Source of the DNA: Andrena cerasifolii
Taxonomy: Eukaryota; Arthropoda; Insecta; Hymenoptera; Andrenidae
Direction of reading: 5' to 3'
Length of the DNA stretch: 64,000 nucleotides
Assembly: GCF_050908995.1 (NCBI RefSeq)
Contig: NC_135130.1
Location: 8,053,001 to 8,117,000 of the forward strand
Position numbers and translations under genes: made by a program. Shown here in pieces: positions 1 through 14,100 of this stretch (its first letter is position 1; every line of letters begins with the position of its first letter). Below the pieces are notes generated by a model. The model was not told the origin of the DNA and did no database searches. It worked only from the letters and a program-made list of their open reading frames with translations.

Positions 1-205
1 ACAACCGCAGCCATTTTGGAGCGAAACCGGAAATAACATAACCTAAACCATATCTATCTCTTTCTATCAGTACTTCTCTGTCTCTTTCTGTCAGTATTTC
101 TGTCTCTTTTTTTTGTACAGTCTCTTTCTCCGTCTACTTCCGCTTTTGCTCCAAATCGCGGCAGCCAATCAGCGACGATACACGTTGCTCCGATCGCTGC
201 CTAGC
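1..205. repeat. Dispersed repeat, truncated by the window edge
   Basis: This stretch is the reverse complement, with scattered differences, of 51638-51835. Both contain a polypyrimidine/polypurine tract flanked by sequence reading TTTCCGGTTTTGC-like on one side and AGCCAATCAGCGACGAT on the other. The copy near 51.6 kb is bounded by terminal inverted repeats, so this is probably an incomplete copy of the same element. No coding capacity is visible. Confidence 0.75.
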
Positions 206-2147
206 AGAGGCGTACAGCTGCGAATGAATATATAAATACCGCGCGAGTCATAAATGCTTGATTATAGCTAGAATTATTTGCCGATTCGTTTAGATGTCTC
301 TGCGGTAAATTCGCAATGAAGATTCGAAAATAAAGCTCGATCAATGCGAGTAGAATGGTTTAACTGGACGAGTCCACCACCTGGCTTATCGATCGCCGAT
401 TTTTTTTTGCAGTAATTTCGGCGCAGCTGGAGAAACGAGAGCTTACGTAAGTAGATTTTCGAAGCTGTGTACACGTGACTAGCCTTTTTTAATTGCGACG
501 AAAGTGCTGTAATTCGGGATGCAGAGATTGGTCGTTGTTTTTGCTTGACAGAGCGAACAATATTAGTGGCGCTTTGAGGGATTGGGTAGAATTGTTGTTT
601 TTGAATTAAGCAAACCGGAAGCTATAGATTCCCACGCAATTTCGTAAGAGATATTCATAGCACTGGAGGCGCCATTGGCAACGAATTCGAACTGCTTCCA
701 GTGTAATTCCGTTTTAAGCAATCTTCTGCTATTATCCGAGAGATTATTTTAACAATATAATACTATTTACTACCGCGGAAAGAAAAATTAGAGTTTGATA
801 ACGCGTGGCGTTGGAATTCTTCTCTTATTTAATTTGTAATTAATCGATTTGAATTTCCAGTTCCAAAACCGGAAGGGCGACTTTCAAATAGAATTCTACT
901 TTACCGTAGTGGCGAAAGTCGTTGGGTTTCCGGGTTTTTCGCGCTCATTTCGAATTTGTATCTCGACTAGAATTCCCTTGCATGTGAATTTTCCATCTAT
1001 TTTAATTCGTAATTGGCCAATTTCAGTTCCCATTTCGAAAATCAAAATTCTAACCCTGGAATCGATTTCTATTCGATTGTAGTGGCGAATTTCGATGGGT
1101 TGGCGGATTTTTCTCGCGCTTATTTCAAATTTACGTCCACGATAGATGTCGGCAGGAGAAAGTTATCGAGTTTAATGAGCGCGTTATTAATCGGAGGGGT
1201 TTAAAAATCGTGCCGCGAGGAATTCCGGTCAAGTTCCAGTATTTAATGGGACGTAGCGGGTGACGGGAAGGGAATCACTTTCCGATATCTGTTTAATTTA
1301 TTAATCGAGGAGTCGGCCCCACTCGTGCGTGCGCTGCATGCTCCACTTGCATCGAGGTGGAACGTTTTTCGAGGTCGCCCGTAAATAAGCAACGCGACGC
1401 TGTGGAAAATTATTAGGTTACTCGCGGGATTTTCAGCATGAAAAATCTTTCTCGCGCCGCTGCTTTATGAGCAAACATTTACTCCAATAAAATAATTACT
1501 CTCATAATCGTCATTAATTTCGACGTGGTCCCATTTTGAAATCAAGCGAGCCCATCAGCGTATTTAAAACAACAGCAATAAATTGCCATTGTTTAAATAA
1601 TGCCGTCGCCCCTTCGTCGCTTTAAATATCGACGAGGACGCGGTGGCTCGGGTTCCTCGAAATGTTTCGAATTTACATTGGTCATTTTGATTGCGTGCCA
1701 ATCGGAACCCTTGATGTATAGTTACGTACGAGATACGTCATTGTTATTTTTGAAGTAGTCGCTCGGTAGAAAAAAAACCGCAACCGTGTTCACAGAAAAT
1801 AGGAATAAGCCGGAGCTAAGTTAGATTTGACCGAAGCTCAAGCTTTGCTGTAAATGAAATTAGTGACCCATCTGCGCACGATAAGGGAAATTATCAACAA
1901 AACGATATTCCCCCTCGATGGGTGCTTTGAAAATAATTCCTCGGCCCGAGAGGGGAAGCAGAGTTCACCAATTGTTTCTGCTCAAAAATAGAACCTTACG
2001 AAACTTTTCTAAGAGGTCTATACTAAAGAGATCTTTACTAAATTCCAACCACATGCCCCTGAAAGTAAGCGAAACCTGTGATCCCACGTATTTCCCCACC
2101 CTTACAAGCTTTAACCCTTCAACAACTACCCGAGCCCCTTAAGGGGG
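206..2147. other. No gene recognised
   Basis: AT-rich non-coding sequence with only short, low-quality open frames. No splice-consistent exon series, RNA gene or transposon end was recognised. It lies upstream of the KChIP gene and could contain its promoter or non-coding first exon, but nothing seen here proves that. Confidence 0.5.
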
Positions 2148-2428
2148 TGTTCTGCTCTGACGAGGCGTTTTCGTTACTTCGGAATTTTTTTACAAAGAAC
2201 CCATGAATTTTATTATTATTCAGTTTATTGCTAAATGCTTATTCATATTTAAACTATCTTCACAAATTTTGTGAATAGAGAAAAATGAAAATCAAGCGCA
2301 GTTGACTGGTTTAAAGTAATCGTGACAAAACATGGTAGCGATAAACTGAATAACGATAAAATTAATGGGTTCTTCGTAAAAAAAATCCGAAATAACGCGA
2401 CGAAAATGGCTCGTCAGACCAGAATAGG
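2148..2428. mobile_element. Inverted-repeat MITE-like element
   Basis: The first ~90 bases and the last ~95 bases are imperfect reverse complements. Both arms contain TCTGACGAG, then TTTTCGT, a T-run, GAACCCAT and TTCAGTTTAT. The interior is AT-rich with no frame. The size of about 280 bp fits a non-autonomous DNA transposon. No clear target duplication was found, so the superfamily is not assigned. Confidence 0.65.
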
Positions 2429-2621
2429 GTAAAGGACCCAATTACTCACACCTTAATCTATTTTACTTAAAATAACGAATAAATAAACGCTGTAAAGTGA
2501 CGCACAAAAATAATTATGCAATTCAACCTATAATCCATACTATAGATTATACACTACAGTTTAATTATTCGTTATTTTAAGTAAACTAGCTTAAGGTGTC
2601 AGTAATTGGGTCCTTTACCCT
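2426..2621. mobile_element. Inverted-repeat MITE with AGGGTAAAGGACCC ends
   Basis: Arms of about 66 bp begin AGGGTAAAGGACCCAATTAC and end with its reverse complement at 2621. Both arms also carry TTACTTAAAATAACGAATAA. The element abuts the previous inverted-repeat element directly. No open frame and no convincing target-site duplication. Confidence 0.75.
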
Positions 2622-5600
2622 GCCCCCTTAATCAAGCAACAAATACAACCAATTGCTCCCGAAATCAAAGGCATCGTTCCCTCCCAAAGGAACCCCCAAA
2701 GCTGCATCACTTTTCCTTCAACCAAGAACGGATTAATTCCACCCTCTACCCCACCCGACCATAGCGTAATTACCAATCTACCCTTCCCCCAAACAAAAAC
2801 CCTCCCCAGGTCACAAAAATCCCCCCAGAAAAAAGCACCCTCCGATTTGAAAGCGCGAAAGGACCTCCCCGTTCGCGGGCTTCTCGAAGGAAGCCGAGGA
2901 GCGGCGGCCCCGGTGCGCCCCCGTTTAAGGGTGGTTTTCGCCGGAAGGATCGAGGAGGCGAAGCGGCGCTAGGGTGGCCGGCGATTGGTCGGCGCCAGAG
3001 GATGCGTGCTCCGCTCGACCCGGGCATGTTCCAGTCTGCCGCCGACTGCGTAGTTGCGCGGGTCCGTCCTCTGCCCTTTCGCTTCCGGTAACCGCGGCGA
3101 CCGATGCCAGGGGAACGTCGCCGTCGCGCGTACGCCACCGACATGACATAAACGCCTCGGTGCTCCCCCGGTCTCGTGAGGAAGCGTCGCCAGGACGGAG
3201 AGCCGGATCGCACGGTACGCCAGCCGACAGCTTCACCTCTACCCAGCATCCTCGCTCTTTGATCCCCTGTGTAACGTGGACGGTGCGCGGCCGCCCCTGC
3301 CCTCCCCCTAGACCACTGTCACCCGCTCGACAGAGACGCATCCAGGGTCATCCACCCTGCGTCCGAGCCGCTCTTGCCCCTAGAACGCGCAACCGGACGG
3401 CGCTCCGTTGCTCTGGATTCCGCACGCAACCTTGTCCTCCGCTATCGAATTTCCACGGCGAGCAGGTTCGAGGGCCTTCCCCCGGAACGTGGGGGACCCT
3501 CCTCGGTGGGCTGGCTGGGAGGGATGCTCCGCTCCTTCGCTGGAGAATAATTAATCAACAACCCGGGGTGGTACTCTCGGAGAGGGTGCAACGTGTTGGT
3601 GGACAGTGCTGGTGAACGATGTGCTCTGGCAGGATCCGGGGAGCTCCGCTTTCCTTTGCCGGACAAGCTCCCCAGCCTCGCTGCCTCTAGTGCCGACGCT
3701 CCTGGAGGTAATAAAGATCGCTAGGCAGGCAGAGAAACAAACAATGTTTCTCTCTAGCTCTCCGCACATGGTCCAGTTACAATCACCCCCGGTGTTGATA
3801 TTATCTTTAGCAATTAAAGCAGCACCGTCGCTCCGAGCCTCTCGGCAGCGTGGTCCCGTCGACTCGTCCTCGTCTATTTGCCAGGAGCCCCGGCGTTCTT
3901 CAACCGAAGCTCGCGCACCCTTTGTTTTTAATCCGCGGGCAGAAATTCGACGGGAAGGGGGACGTTTATCGAGGTTCATCCTAGCGACGAGTGAAGCTCT
4001 TTCGTTTCACGTTTCTACTGACAAAGGAAACAAAGCGGGTTTAACGTCTGTTGTGGAATATATTTTTTCCCTCCAAGTCTCGCGGGGCAGGTGCCAGCGC
4101 GAGGTGTTACGTAATGCCCCGTCGTGTATCATTTCCCGGCAAATTACCCCCGTTCGTTATCCCCGGCGCCGAGATAATGTCCCATAATCGCTGGGGTTGC
4201 TGCTGCTCGAGTAACGAGTAATTAACTTCCGCACGACTTCTCGATATCGCCGTTCAATATCTCAAGAATCGCGGGGCAGAGTAAATAAGTCCATCGGGAA
4301 GCGCGAGGGCTAAAAATACGCCGCTCGGAGAATGGGACCACCCCGCGTCATTTCACGCGTCCAAGTATTAATTAGTCTAGGAAATTTTAATTCGAGAAAG
4401 GAATTAGACAATTCTCGTTCGCGTGAAATATTCTTGTCAGCGTTAGGGGAAAAAAAAAATAGGGGACGCGCTTCGTTTTGTTGCGAGAATCGTCGGCGTT
4501 GAATCATCGCGGGGCGAGCGGTTCGATGGAAGATTTAAGGCGTTGTGCCTAATTCTTGCGCGGGTGGTATTCGGTTTACTCCGCGATCTATTTTCGATGG
4601 CACCTAGAGCCGATCCTCGCGTTTACTCCTGACAATGAATGCACGCTCTATCGCGGACCAGTGGGCCGTTACTTCGGCCCGGCGATTAATAAACATCGCC
4701 CGGCGGCTTTAATAAAAATTCCTCAGCGTCCACGACTTTCCATCGGCATTTACCCCCTTCATTTATTTATCCTCGGCCAGCCGTCGCAGGCGGCTCGAAT
4801 GCAATCGATACTGTAGAATCTCTTCGGGGTCCACCCTCAAACATTTACTGGCAACCGGTGGCGGCGACATTTCTTCGAAATCCTCCCCTATTTGCGGAAA
4901 CTCGGGGCAACGAATCTGTTGCAGCGGCGCTTCTATTATTCCGCCGATCCACCGTCGGCGACGATCGATGCTACGCGTTCCTTCGGACGTGCTTCCTCGG
5001 TAAATGCTCCGTTGCCCCCCCCCCCATTGCGAAACAGCGCGGGCCCGTTCTCTTACCTTAATTAATTCGTTTTCACCAGCAGAAAGTACCCGTACACACG
5101 TTTACCAGCACTCGGCGTACTCGCGTAACGAGCCGAGTCGTCTGGAAGTAGGTAACGAGAACCGCAATTAGCGATTTGCGTAATTCATATTTATAAGAAT
5201 CCCCCGAGGGAACGTAACGGACAAAGTTTCGCCTTAAAATTCCATCCCTCTTGCCGCTCCTTCGGCCATGGAGCTCCGCGATTACGGAATAATCGTCTCC
5301 GGATGGCAGTGTCCGATTTAAAATTTTCGCGTGAATTTTGAAATAGGGACGTTGCGTATTTTCAAAGGGGTTGTTGGTTTTTTAATTTCGTGATCTTTGC
5401 GGACATCTTGTTTACTGGGAATGGAAATTTTATGTAGTTCCAGGGAGACGGTGGCTTCTTTCAGAGTCAAAGGTGAATTGGTTTGGAGGAAAGTTCCTTG
5501 GGAATAGGTACTTCGGGGGAATTGTTTTTTATTTTTGAAGTATGAGAGCTTGAAAGAAATCAGCGATGCCCGACGAGTTTATTATTTTTCTTTGTGTGTA

Positions 5601-5884
5601 GGTGGTGGGTGGCAGTGTATTTGTTTCAATAGGCGTTAACCGAGTGACCCGGATCTTCCCCAACCGATCCTTACGTAATTTCCCACGTGAAAATAATTTG
5701 AAGCTCGCTGGCTCGCTAGGTCCTACTTATGCTGGATATTTACTCGCTTATCGCAGCAGTGGTCAATCAATCGAGGTCGAAAGCCACGTAATTCTGAGCT
5801 GAGCGCCACGTGGATCTTTGGTCGGCGGCTCGCTCGAAGTTTCTAATTTTCTTTTTTAGAAATTTACGAAGTAGAGTTTTTAGA
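2622..5884. other. No gene recognised; GC-rich stretch at about 2.86-3.7 kb
   Basis: Frames of up to 213 codons occur on both strands between 2770 and 3980. They overlap each other, are rich in Arg, Pro, Gly and Ser, and show no domain or splice support, so they look like by-products of high GC. The GC-rich block could be a promoter or first-exon region for the KChIP transcript, but that is inference. The rest shows nothing recognisable. Confidence 0.5.
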
Positions 5885-6835
5885 AGAAATCTGCAATTGG
5901 GGATTTTGCAGTGGGAAACTCTGGAATAGAAAATTTGCAGTAGGAAACTGTCGAATAGAAATTTTGCAGTGGGAAACTATGGAATAGAAATTTTGGAATG
6001 AGAAACTCTTGAATAGAAATTTTGCAATGAGAAACTCTCGAATAGAAATTTTGCAGTGGGAAGCTTTCGAATAAAAATTTTGCAGTGGGAAACCTTCGAA
6101 TGGAAATTTTGCAATGGGAAACTCCCGAATAGAAATTTTGCAATGAGGAAACTCCAGAATTGAAATTTTGCAATGAGGAAACTCTCGAATAGAAATTTTG
6201 CAATGAGGAAACTCTCGAATAGACATTTTGCAATGGGAAGCTTTCGAATAGAAATTTTGCCATGGGAATCTCTGAAATATAAATTTTGCAATGGAAAACT
6301 CTCGAATAGAGTTTTTTTTCGTGGGAAACTTTGAAATGGAAATTTTGCAATGAGAAACTCTCGAATAGAAATTTTGCAATAAGAAACTCTCAAATAGAAA
6401 TTTTGTAATGGGAAACTCTCGAATAGAAATTTTGCAGTGGGAAGCTTTCGAATAAAAATTTTGCAATGGGAAGCTTTCGAATAGAAATTTTGCCGTGGGA
6501 AACTCCCGAATAGAAATGTTGCAATGAGGAAACTCCCGAATAGAAATTTTGCAATGGGAAACTCTCAAATATAAATTTTGCAGTGGGAAACTTTGAAATA
6601 TAAATTTTGCAATGAGAAACTCTCGAATAGAGTTTTTTTTCGTGGGAAACATTCAAACAGAAATTTTGCAATGAGGAAACTCTCGAATAGAAATTTGGCA
6701 GTGGGAAACATTGAAATATAAATTTTCCAGTGTTACATCTTCGAAATAGAAATTTTGTAGTGGGAAACTTTCGAATAGAAACTTTCAAACATAAATGTTG
6801 CAATAAGATATGTTCAAATAGAAATTTTCCACTTG
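5885..6835. repeat. Minisatellite of about 29-30 bp period, about 32 copies
   Basis: Roughly 32 tandem copies of a unit close to GAATAGAAATTTTGCAATG followed by GGAAACTCTC. Copies vary between 29 and 30 bp and carry frequent substitutions, and two contain a GAGTTTTTTTTCGTGGG variant. Long minus-strand open frames here (up to 262 codons) exist only because the unit rarely contains a stop in that orientation, so they are not read as genes. Confidence 0.95.
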
Positions 6836-8113
6836 CGTGAACCCCAAATGTACCATTATTAAGATGTAGGGGTTGTTCTTTCCCATGTTAGATCAAAAGT
6901 GTAGCTGCAACACGTGGTTTTGCGAAAATTCGATTGGTCAAAAGGTCGATCCACCGTGATCTGGCCATGCCCGGGCTTTCGTTGTAGATTCGCTGGAATA
7001 CACACTCGTAGCACAAATATTTGATCGGCCGCCCGGCACGCCGTTCCATCGCGCTTACGTGTACAAAGCCAGGCACGTACAGGCTTTAAATCCGTCATTT
7101 CACGAGCGGTTCGCGCCAGTTTTACTTATCATCGGACCGCGGATGTTTATACAGGCCCACGGTCTAGCCAAATATGCAAAATGCACGCCAAAAATGTGTC
7201 TCGTATACTCCAGAACCTATACATATCCACAAAAAAAGAAGAATCACCACAATTTCAACATTATTTTCATAATAATCGTCGTTCCTATAAATTCTAACAA
7301 AATTTAAGAAAAATACACATATTTATAAAGCTTGCAATATGGAAGCATGTAAATGCAATATGTGGAATAAATTACGTAGAAAAATCCCTTGTTAAAAACC
7401 GAATCGAAAAGTCCTTTACCACTTTTCGATTCGATGGCTCGTTCCCGAGGCAGAAGTGGTTAAAGTTGAGAACAGGTGGGGTGGCTCCCCTCGACATGAA
7501 ATTATTTATATCTCGAAAACGGGGCGTCGGATTGAAAAACCGATAAGGACCTTCAGGCTCGTTTTTTCACGAGGAATTTACACGCTCTTACTCGTTATTC
7601 CTCCACCAGCTTGAGGAACGATAACGTCCACGGCCTCGGCTGACTAGTGACGCACCGTATCTACTTAAAACGACAGCTTCAATCTTATTTCACGCAAGAC
7701 ACTTGGGCAATCCATTTCCATCAAACTCAGAAGACCTAGAAATTCCTCTTTATCACATCTGCAGACCGCAGGCCTGGCCGTAAATCTAATCACCTCCACT
7801 TAGTCAGTTTCCCCATCCGCAAAAAAAAAATACTTAAAAAGCTTCGTTGCACCCTCAGTGAATAATAAAAGAATCAGAGAAAAAATTGCTAAACGAATCT
7901 CATTTTTCTTTGCAGCCACCAGCCAACCATTGCCTTCCCCCTCTACCCAAGAGAAAGCGGAGGAACGTGGAGGCTTCGAGGGTCAGGTGAGGATGAAACT
8001 GAGGGATGAATTAGTCGCGGCGTGGCTGTGAAAGTGTCGCGGAAGAGCGAGGGGAAGGTGGACCTCCGTCGTCCAAAGGGATTGCAGTCCTCTGAGGAAA
8101 GGGCAGACCAGGA
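6836..8113. other. Upstream region of the KChIP first coding exon
   Basis: No gene is recognised. A polypyrimidine tract and AG at 7914-7915 would make a good 3' splice site for an exon running through 8114-8278, which suggests that the 5' untranslated region starts in an upstream exon I cannot locate. A short inverted repeat around an ACTTTTCGATTCG motif lies near 7.40-7.43 kb. Confidence 0.4.
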
Positions 8114-11100
8114 ATGGCGACACCGCCGGACTCGCCGGGACCGGAAGATGCACTTTTCGACTTCGAGAGCACGCGGACCAGGCAACAGACTGCTAGGCCA
8201 GTCGCCCTCGAGGAGCTCCTCAGGCAGACCAAGTTCTCCAGGCAGGAAATCCGGGTTATGTACCGCGGCTTCAAACAGGTAAGCGACCCGTGCGATATGC
8301 AATTTAAAATCTCCGCGATATTTGAAGCGGTCAGAAAGGGGGTGGTCCCTGCGGAATAGGGGAGCGATACAAAGAAGCTCGGAAAGCAGAGTCTGTAGAG
8401 TGTAGACCAAAATGGCTCCCACTGCGCTGAATACAATATAAATATTTGAGAAATAATACTGGGGGGTTGTGGCGACCCTTGGGAAGCTTCTACAAAAAAA
8501 GGAAAAGACACATTTGCATAGGGAATAAGCCTCTCCTCTCTTAAGACCCAAGTCTAGGTCCGCCTGGAACTTAACTTAGCCTTCGGCTAACCTCGGCTCG
8601 TCACATTGCAGGGAGCTACCTTTCTCTATAACGCGTTGCCACGTTAGCCAGGCTAGGTCTCAGCCTTCGAATTAAACTCTGGAAAGCGTTGAACGCCCGT
8701 TGTATTGACCTGGACACCTCCGACCTTTCGCGCGGAACGGGACCCGAGCGTGCATGCAACCTTGAGGCAACCCCCGTTGGTTCGTGGGCGAGCGCAACCA
8801 CCGCCGCCCTCGAAACGCTTCGTAAATATTTCACGAGTGGCGGGGCAGTTAGCCTACGTAGCTCCACTCGTTCTTCTAGGGCTCTACAATTCATTCGCGT
8901 CCGGAAAATGACGCGGGCGGCACCGGAGACCGAGCCGACCCCTCCGCAAGGACAAGTTCGTCGCGGAAATCTTGGCCGTTCCTGATTGCTCCCCTGGGTG
9001 CATGCACAGGGTGGCCAGCTCGAAACGGGGCCGAGCACCTTCCCCTGGGTAGACGTCTGCGGTTAGAATGCCAGGAATGTTGCCAAATGCGCGGGGTTTA
9101 ATGATTTTAAAGTTGGGGTGGGTTTCTGGCCCGAGTTGTTTCCTCTTCGTGAAATCTTCTTGGGCTGGAAAATGAACTTCATGTCGTGATTGGTTGGAAG
9201 CCACAGGGGGTTTTGGTGTTCTTCGCTGTTTTTGAAAATAATTTAGGAGAAACCACCTCATTGGGTAAATGTCTCAGTTACTGCCAGTGTCCCTATTACT
9301 ACCGCTTTATTTATTTTGCCTAATAAAAACGTTATGTATAAAGAATAGTGTACAATAATAATAATAAGAACAGTCTGAATTTAATAATAAATTGTTTGTA
9401 CATTATTCTTTGTACTTTCCATTTTTATTGAGTAGAATAAATAGGGTGGTAGTATCTACCCTTTTTAGAGTAGGTATTTGTCTCGGATAAAATAGTAGAA
9501 GCTCTTAACAGGGCCATTCTGTTTCAAACACTTCATTCAGAGGAAAATAAAAGTTCAATTGATTAGTAACTAAATAATTCAGAGGAGAATTATTTGTTCC
9601 TTCGAATAACGTAGCTAATGTCCACTTGAAATTAACTATTAGTTTACTAAGGTAGTATGGGATCAGGGGCCGCATAAAAGGGAGTCCAGAATACAGAGAT
9701 ATCGGGGACCGGTTTTGGCGGAGTTGGTTAGGCGTCTGGCCAGTAGCGCGGAGGACCCTAGGATCGCGGGTTCGAGTCCCGTCACCCCGAGGTTTTTTTT
9801 CGCGGCTCCCGAAAAACGTAGGAATTAAAAAACCTATTTCTACAATAAAACATTAGATATCTATTACTTAAATAATAATTCTAAAATAATACCCAAGTGT
9901 AAAAGTAAATAAATCCTCTCTTCTTTCCCATTTCCTTCTACAACAAAGAATTCTACTAATCCCTCTTCTCGAAACCCTCCACTTTCCTCCTCCCCCATCA
10001 GTCTTCAGCAACAAACTCGAAGAAACCTCCCCCGGAACAGATTCACCGAAACTTATCCCACCCCCAGCCCCAAAAGTCGCAACGTTTCGACAGGCACCGC
10101 GAGTTTAATTGACAGCGGACGACAAACAGAAGTCATTGACGGTGCAAAACGACTGGATGGGGGGATGGTTATCGATAAAGATCGCTGACAGAAACGGGAC
10201 AGTGAAACGCGATGGCCCGTCACCCTGCGCAGTCGATATCAACCGCCCGACATATAGTAGCAGCTTGCGCGAGGACAGTCGCGGCGATAAAGCCACGCGA
10301 GGCCCACCCACCCTCTGTTTGCGTCACGGATCGTGCAAAAGCGTTTGTAACGAGATTGTAAATCAATAAGCACGAGCGATCGGACGGCAACCGTTTGTTC
10401 ACGGCCCGCCGGCGGGTGGACATCAGGATCCTGGATCGCCGCGGCGCAAGCCTTTCCCGCTGTTTTTACGCAGCTAGGCATACCCGTTAGATATCGATCC
10501 GCCGTTTATGCTCTCGCCAGCCTAAATCTGTGTCACGCCAATCGCCGTTTTGCAAATCCTCGCCGCAGAAAGCTTGCGAAAGCTTCGCGGGGGTTCGAGG
10601 GTTCTCTCCGCGACAGATGCACCGGGGAGACAAAGAGTTTACTCGCTAGGACATCGTCGAATCTCTTTCTTATGCTTCTACTTCGAAGCACCCGGATCAC
10701 CTTCTTCAGCTTCATTAAGCTCCCGAGTGTAGTTTCTCCGAATAATTCCTTGCGAATATAATTCCACGTTGTTAGAAGCAGTTCTACTGAGCTGTTCCCA
10801 CAGATTTGGTATAATATTCGAGCCGAAGGTCGCGGCAATTGAAATCTGCTACGTGTCCAATCTCCAAGTAGATTCCGCGTGTCCTTCTGCTTTCCTTTTA
10901 TTACCTCGTGCCAACTAAAGCGCTTCTACATTAAATGACAGAATTTCCTCTACGCTATTCTGGTCTTCCTCCGACCATTTTACTCGCGCTTGTTGTCCGA
11001 GATCGCGGGATAGTCCCATTTACACTCGAGCTACTCGCGCCGGGATCTAAAAGCTGACGCTAGGACGACTCCCAGACATTTTAAAGAGTTCCTCAGGTGT

Positions 11101-14100
11101 TTTAATTGCGCTGTTTCGCCGGCTCTACACTCGCCCACTCCGTGCCTGGCAATTGTGTCAAGAGCGTGCGTTTATGCTCGTCGGGAATGGACTTACAGCC
11201 GCGCGACGCATTTCGCTAGCTGGGTCAGGCGCGACGGAAAAACCATCCCTTAACTGAGAACGTATTGAGAAACATAACGATCCCCGCTGTGTCCTTGTAC
11301 ACGCTATCCATCTCCCTGCTGCTCGCCTGCGTAGATGCTCCTCCTGGATGCAACCAGTTCCACTGAAATGCATGAACGTACTTGCATCTTCATCCACGGT
11401 CTTTCTTATTAATAATAATGCAGGCTTTATTGACACACAGAGTGAATTACAATATGTAAAGGATAAAATAAAGGAAAGAAGAATAGAGATCGTGGTACCC
11501 CAGTTCACCCTTCGTGGTCACATCGTCTTATAATCAGAAATTGATTACTTTTGAGTTACCATTTTCGTATTTTTGAATTTCTCAACTTCTAAGTGATAAT
11601 TGTACATTCCTGGTACTCGTATAATCATGGTTCAATAGTCTTCTTCTAGAAATATAAATGTTGATTTTTTCGCAACATAAGTCCCCTTTGGAATTCGTAA
11701 AGGCGCGACATTTGAACCCAAAAATTGCTCTTGCGGTGCGATACAGTGCCGCCTTAACCTGGACGCGAAAGAGGCAGCCGCCTCAGGGCCCCGGAGCCCA
11801 GGGGCCCCCCGGAAAAATTGGAAAATTTAAAAAAAGGGCTGTAAAAGCTGGAAAGAAATTGGAAATGGGCCCTTCAACTGTGATGGAAAGAAAACGGCGA
11901 ATACACAAAAATTTAGATTTTAAAATGAGGCCCCTTTTCGCTGAACGGACCCCACGTTTAATCTTATTTATTTAATTGTTTTGATACATATTCCATTCGC
12001 GTGTTGGCGAGGTATTTTTGATTTTATTTCATTCAGCATAATTTAGAGGGCCTTATATGGGTCCCCGGAAACGATAAGGTGGCACTGGAGCGATGCACCC
12101 CGTGTGACCACGAAGGGTTAACCTCTTATTTTCCCCAAAAAAGAATCCAAGAATAAGCCACTGCATTCGCTCTTCTAACCAAGAGCAAGAAAAAAAAGCG
12201 GCTCGGTGTCCTGCATTCTCTTAAAGATGGACTCCACCCCCATTGTCTCCCTTCATCCCTTTCACGCAGTACCTCGGCCGTCCTCCAGCTTCTAAAAGTC
12301 TCTTTCCCCTACCGAAAGCGCGGAAAGTTGGACAGGGGTTCGCCCTATCGAACTCGATTCTATTTAAGGGCGCGGGGAGCGTATCCGGCGAAGATCGAAG
12401 AAGGCCGGGGACCTTGACGTTTAGGAGCGATCCGGGGAACCCCCTGGCCAGCTCCAGGGTGATTAGTTCGCGGATAGCCGAGCGGAAAGGTCGACGGGGT
12501 AAATAAGTCGCGGACTCCGCCCCTGCGAGCCCCCTGTCGCCGCGAGTGGACCTTCGAACTTTCACGCACCGCGGGTTGCCGTTCGTCAGGGGCCTTTATA
12601 AGCATAAAGCGTTCCGGGCTATAAGCGGTCCGATTGTTTAGTATCCGGAGCCTCTTCGACGCTTCTGCGAATCATTACGCTCGTCTCGGAGAAATTCAAT
12701 GAATTCTCTTCGCGTTTAAAGTCAAAATGGCAACTTCGAATCGCAGAATGCGATACATGCAGGACGAATTTTGCGAGCACAACGCGCTCCGGGGTAAATC
12801 TCGAGCGGAATCGCTCTCCCGCGACTAAACGATGGGACGCGAACGCGTTCCAGATAGAGAGGATAAAATGTAACATCCCTGGGAGGCGATAAAATTTTAC
12901 GGTCCTCAGACACCGCGATCGATTGCAGGAAACTCGAAACCAATCCCCCCCCACGGCGCTATTTTACCGAAACATTAAATTTCGTTCGTCGATTATTGGC
13001 CGCTTTAAAGCTTCAGCTGTGAACGATAAAGAAAAGTTCGGCAATAATTGTTAACGCTTCCACTTTTCATTGAATAGTACCAGGCCTCTGTTTCCGCAAA
13101 CTCCGATCTGGCGGAAATAACGCTGTCCAAAAAATTGAACTTTTCTTCTGTTCTGTGGCATTCAATAGCCGTTTCTTATAGATTCCTGTGCGCTGGAAAC
13201 GAATCCGCAAGCCGCTTGTCGCCGACACCCTCAGGTTTCGAGAAATTCGATTTTTAATGAAAATGTAAATTTTCGAATTTGAACATCTTTTGTGTTGAAA
13301 CAGTAATAGTTATTCGGTTGCTTGTTCCGTCAAATTATTCTATAAACCCTCGCGAGCACAACGATATCAGATATTATCGAGTTATAAACATTTAAATATG
13401 TTTAAACAACGACCAAATGGAAAAGGACACCCGAAATGCACCAATTTTTCCAGATATCTTTCTATATATATCAAAAACTAAGGGTCTAGGAGAAAATCTA
13501 ACTGCTTCGCGCGATGCAGCAGACATTTCCCCTCCAGAAACCATCAGCAGAGGTAAAACACCTCTAGTTTACAATACAGAAACTAAAGTACTACTCGGAA
13601 TCGAATCTCTCGAAAACTGAGGGTGATAGGGAAATCCTGCTTACGGATTCGTGTTCAGGGCGGAAAGCTCTACAGGAATCACCCGGCGGATATTGCGGAC
13701 GAAAAATCGTGTTGGACAGTGTAATTATACCGACTCGGGTGGAGCGATATTTTTAGAAATTTCGATTGTGGGAACGATGGCAGTTGGATGGAATCTTTTT
13801 ACAACGACCGTAGGAATGATGTGGAGTGGTGCTTCCGAGATTGCGCGAAACCTAACGTTGTTTTTCCTCCGCCTTCGTTCCTCCGTATTAATAATGGAAA
13901 AAGTCTTACCTCTGGCCTACTTCCGCCGGCATTTACCGTCCCCTCACGGATCTCGCATAAGTTTCTTCAAGTAGCTGCACCCTAGTTGCGCGGTTCTTTT
14001 GTTGCCAGGTCCTTTCATTAGTCCTTCTCCATTACTGATGGCCATTTCCCGCTGCTCCTCCCGCGATCCTCGCGACAGAAACGCCGTCGCCGACGATTAC

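Noticed and set aside
2770..3979. Long overlapping open frames on both strands (138 to 213 codons)
   Set aside because: They overlap one another in a GC-rich block, have Arg/Pro/Gly/Ser-biased composition and no recognisable domain or splice context.
5864..6803. Minus-strand frames of 262, 156, 138 and 137 codons with repeated PLQNFYSRV-like words
   Set aside because: They are translations of the 29-30 bp minisatellite; repeats shift frame from copy to copy.
9705..9790. A functional tRNA gene
   Set aside because: A- and B-box motifs are present, but the acceptor ends do not form a convincing cloverleaf, and the flanking sequence recurs around a different core at 46.95 kb, so a SINE fits better.
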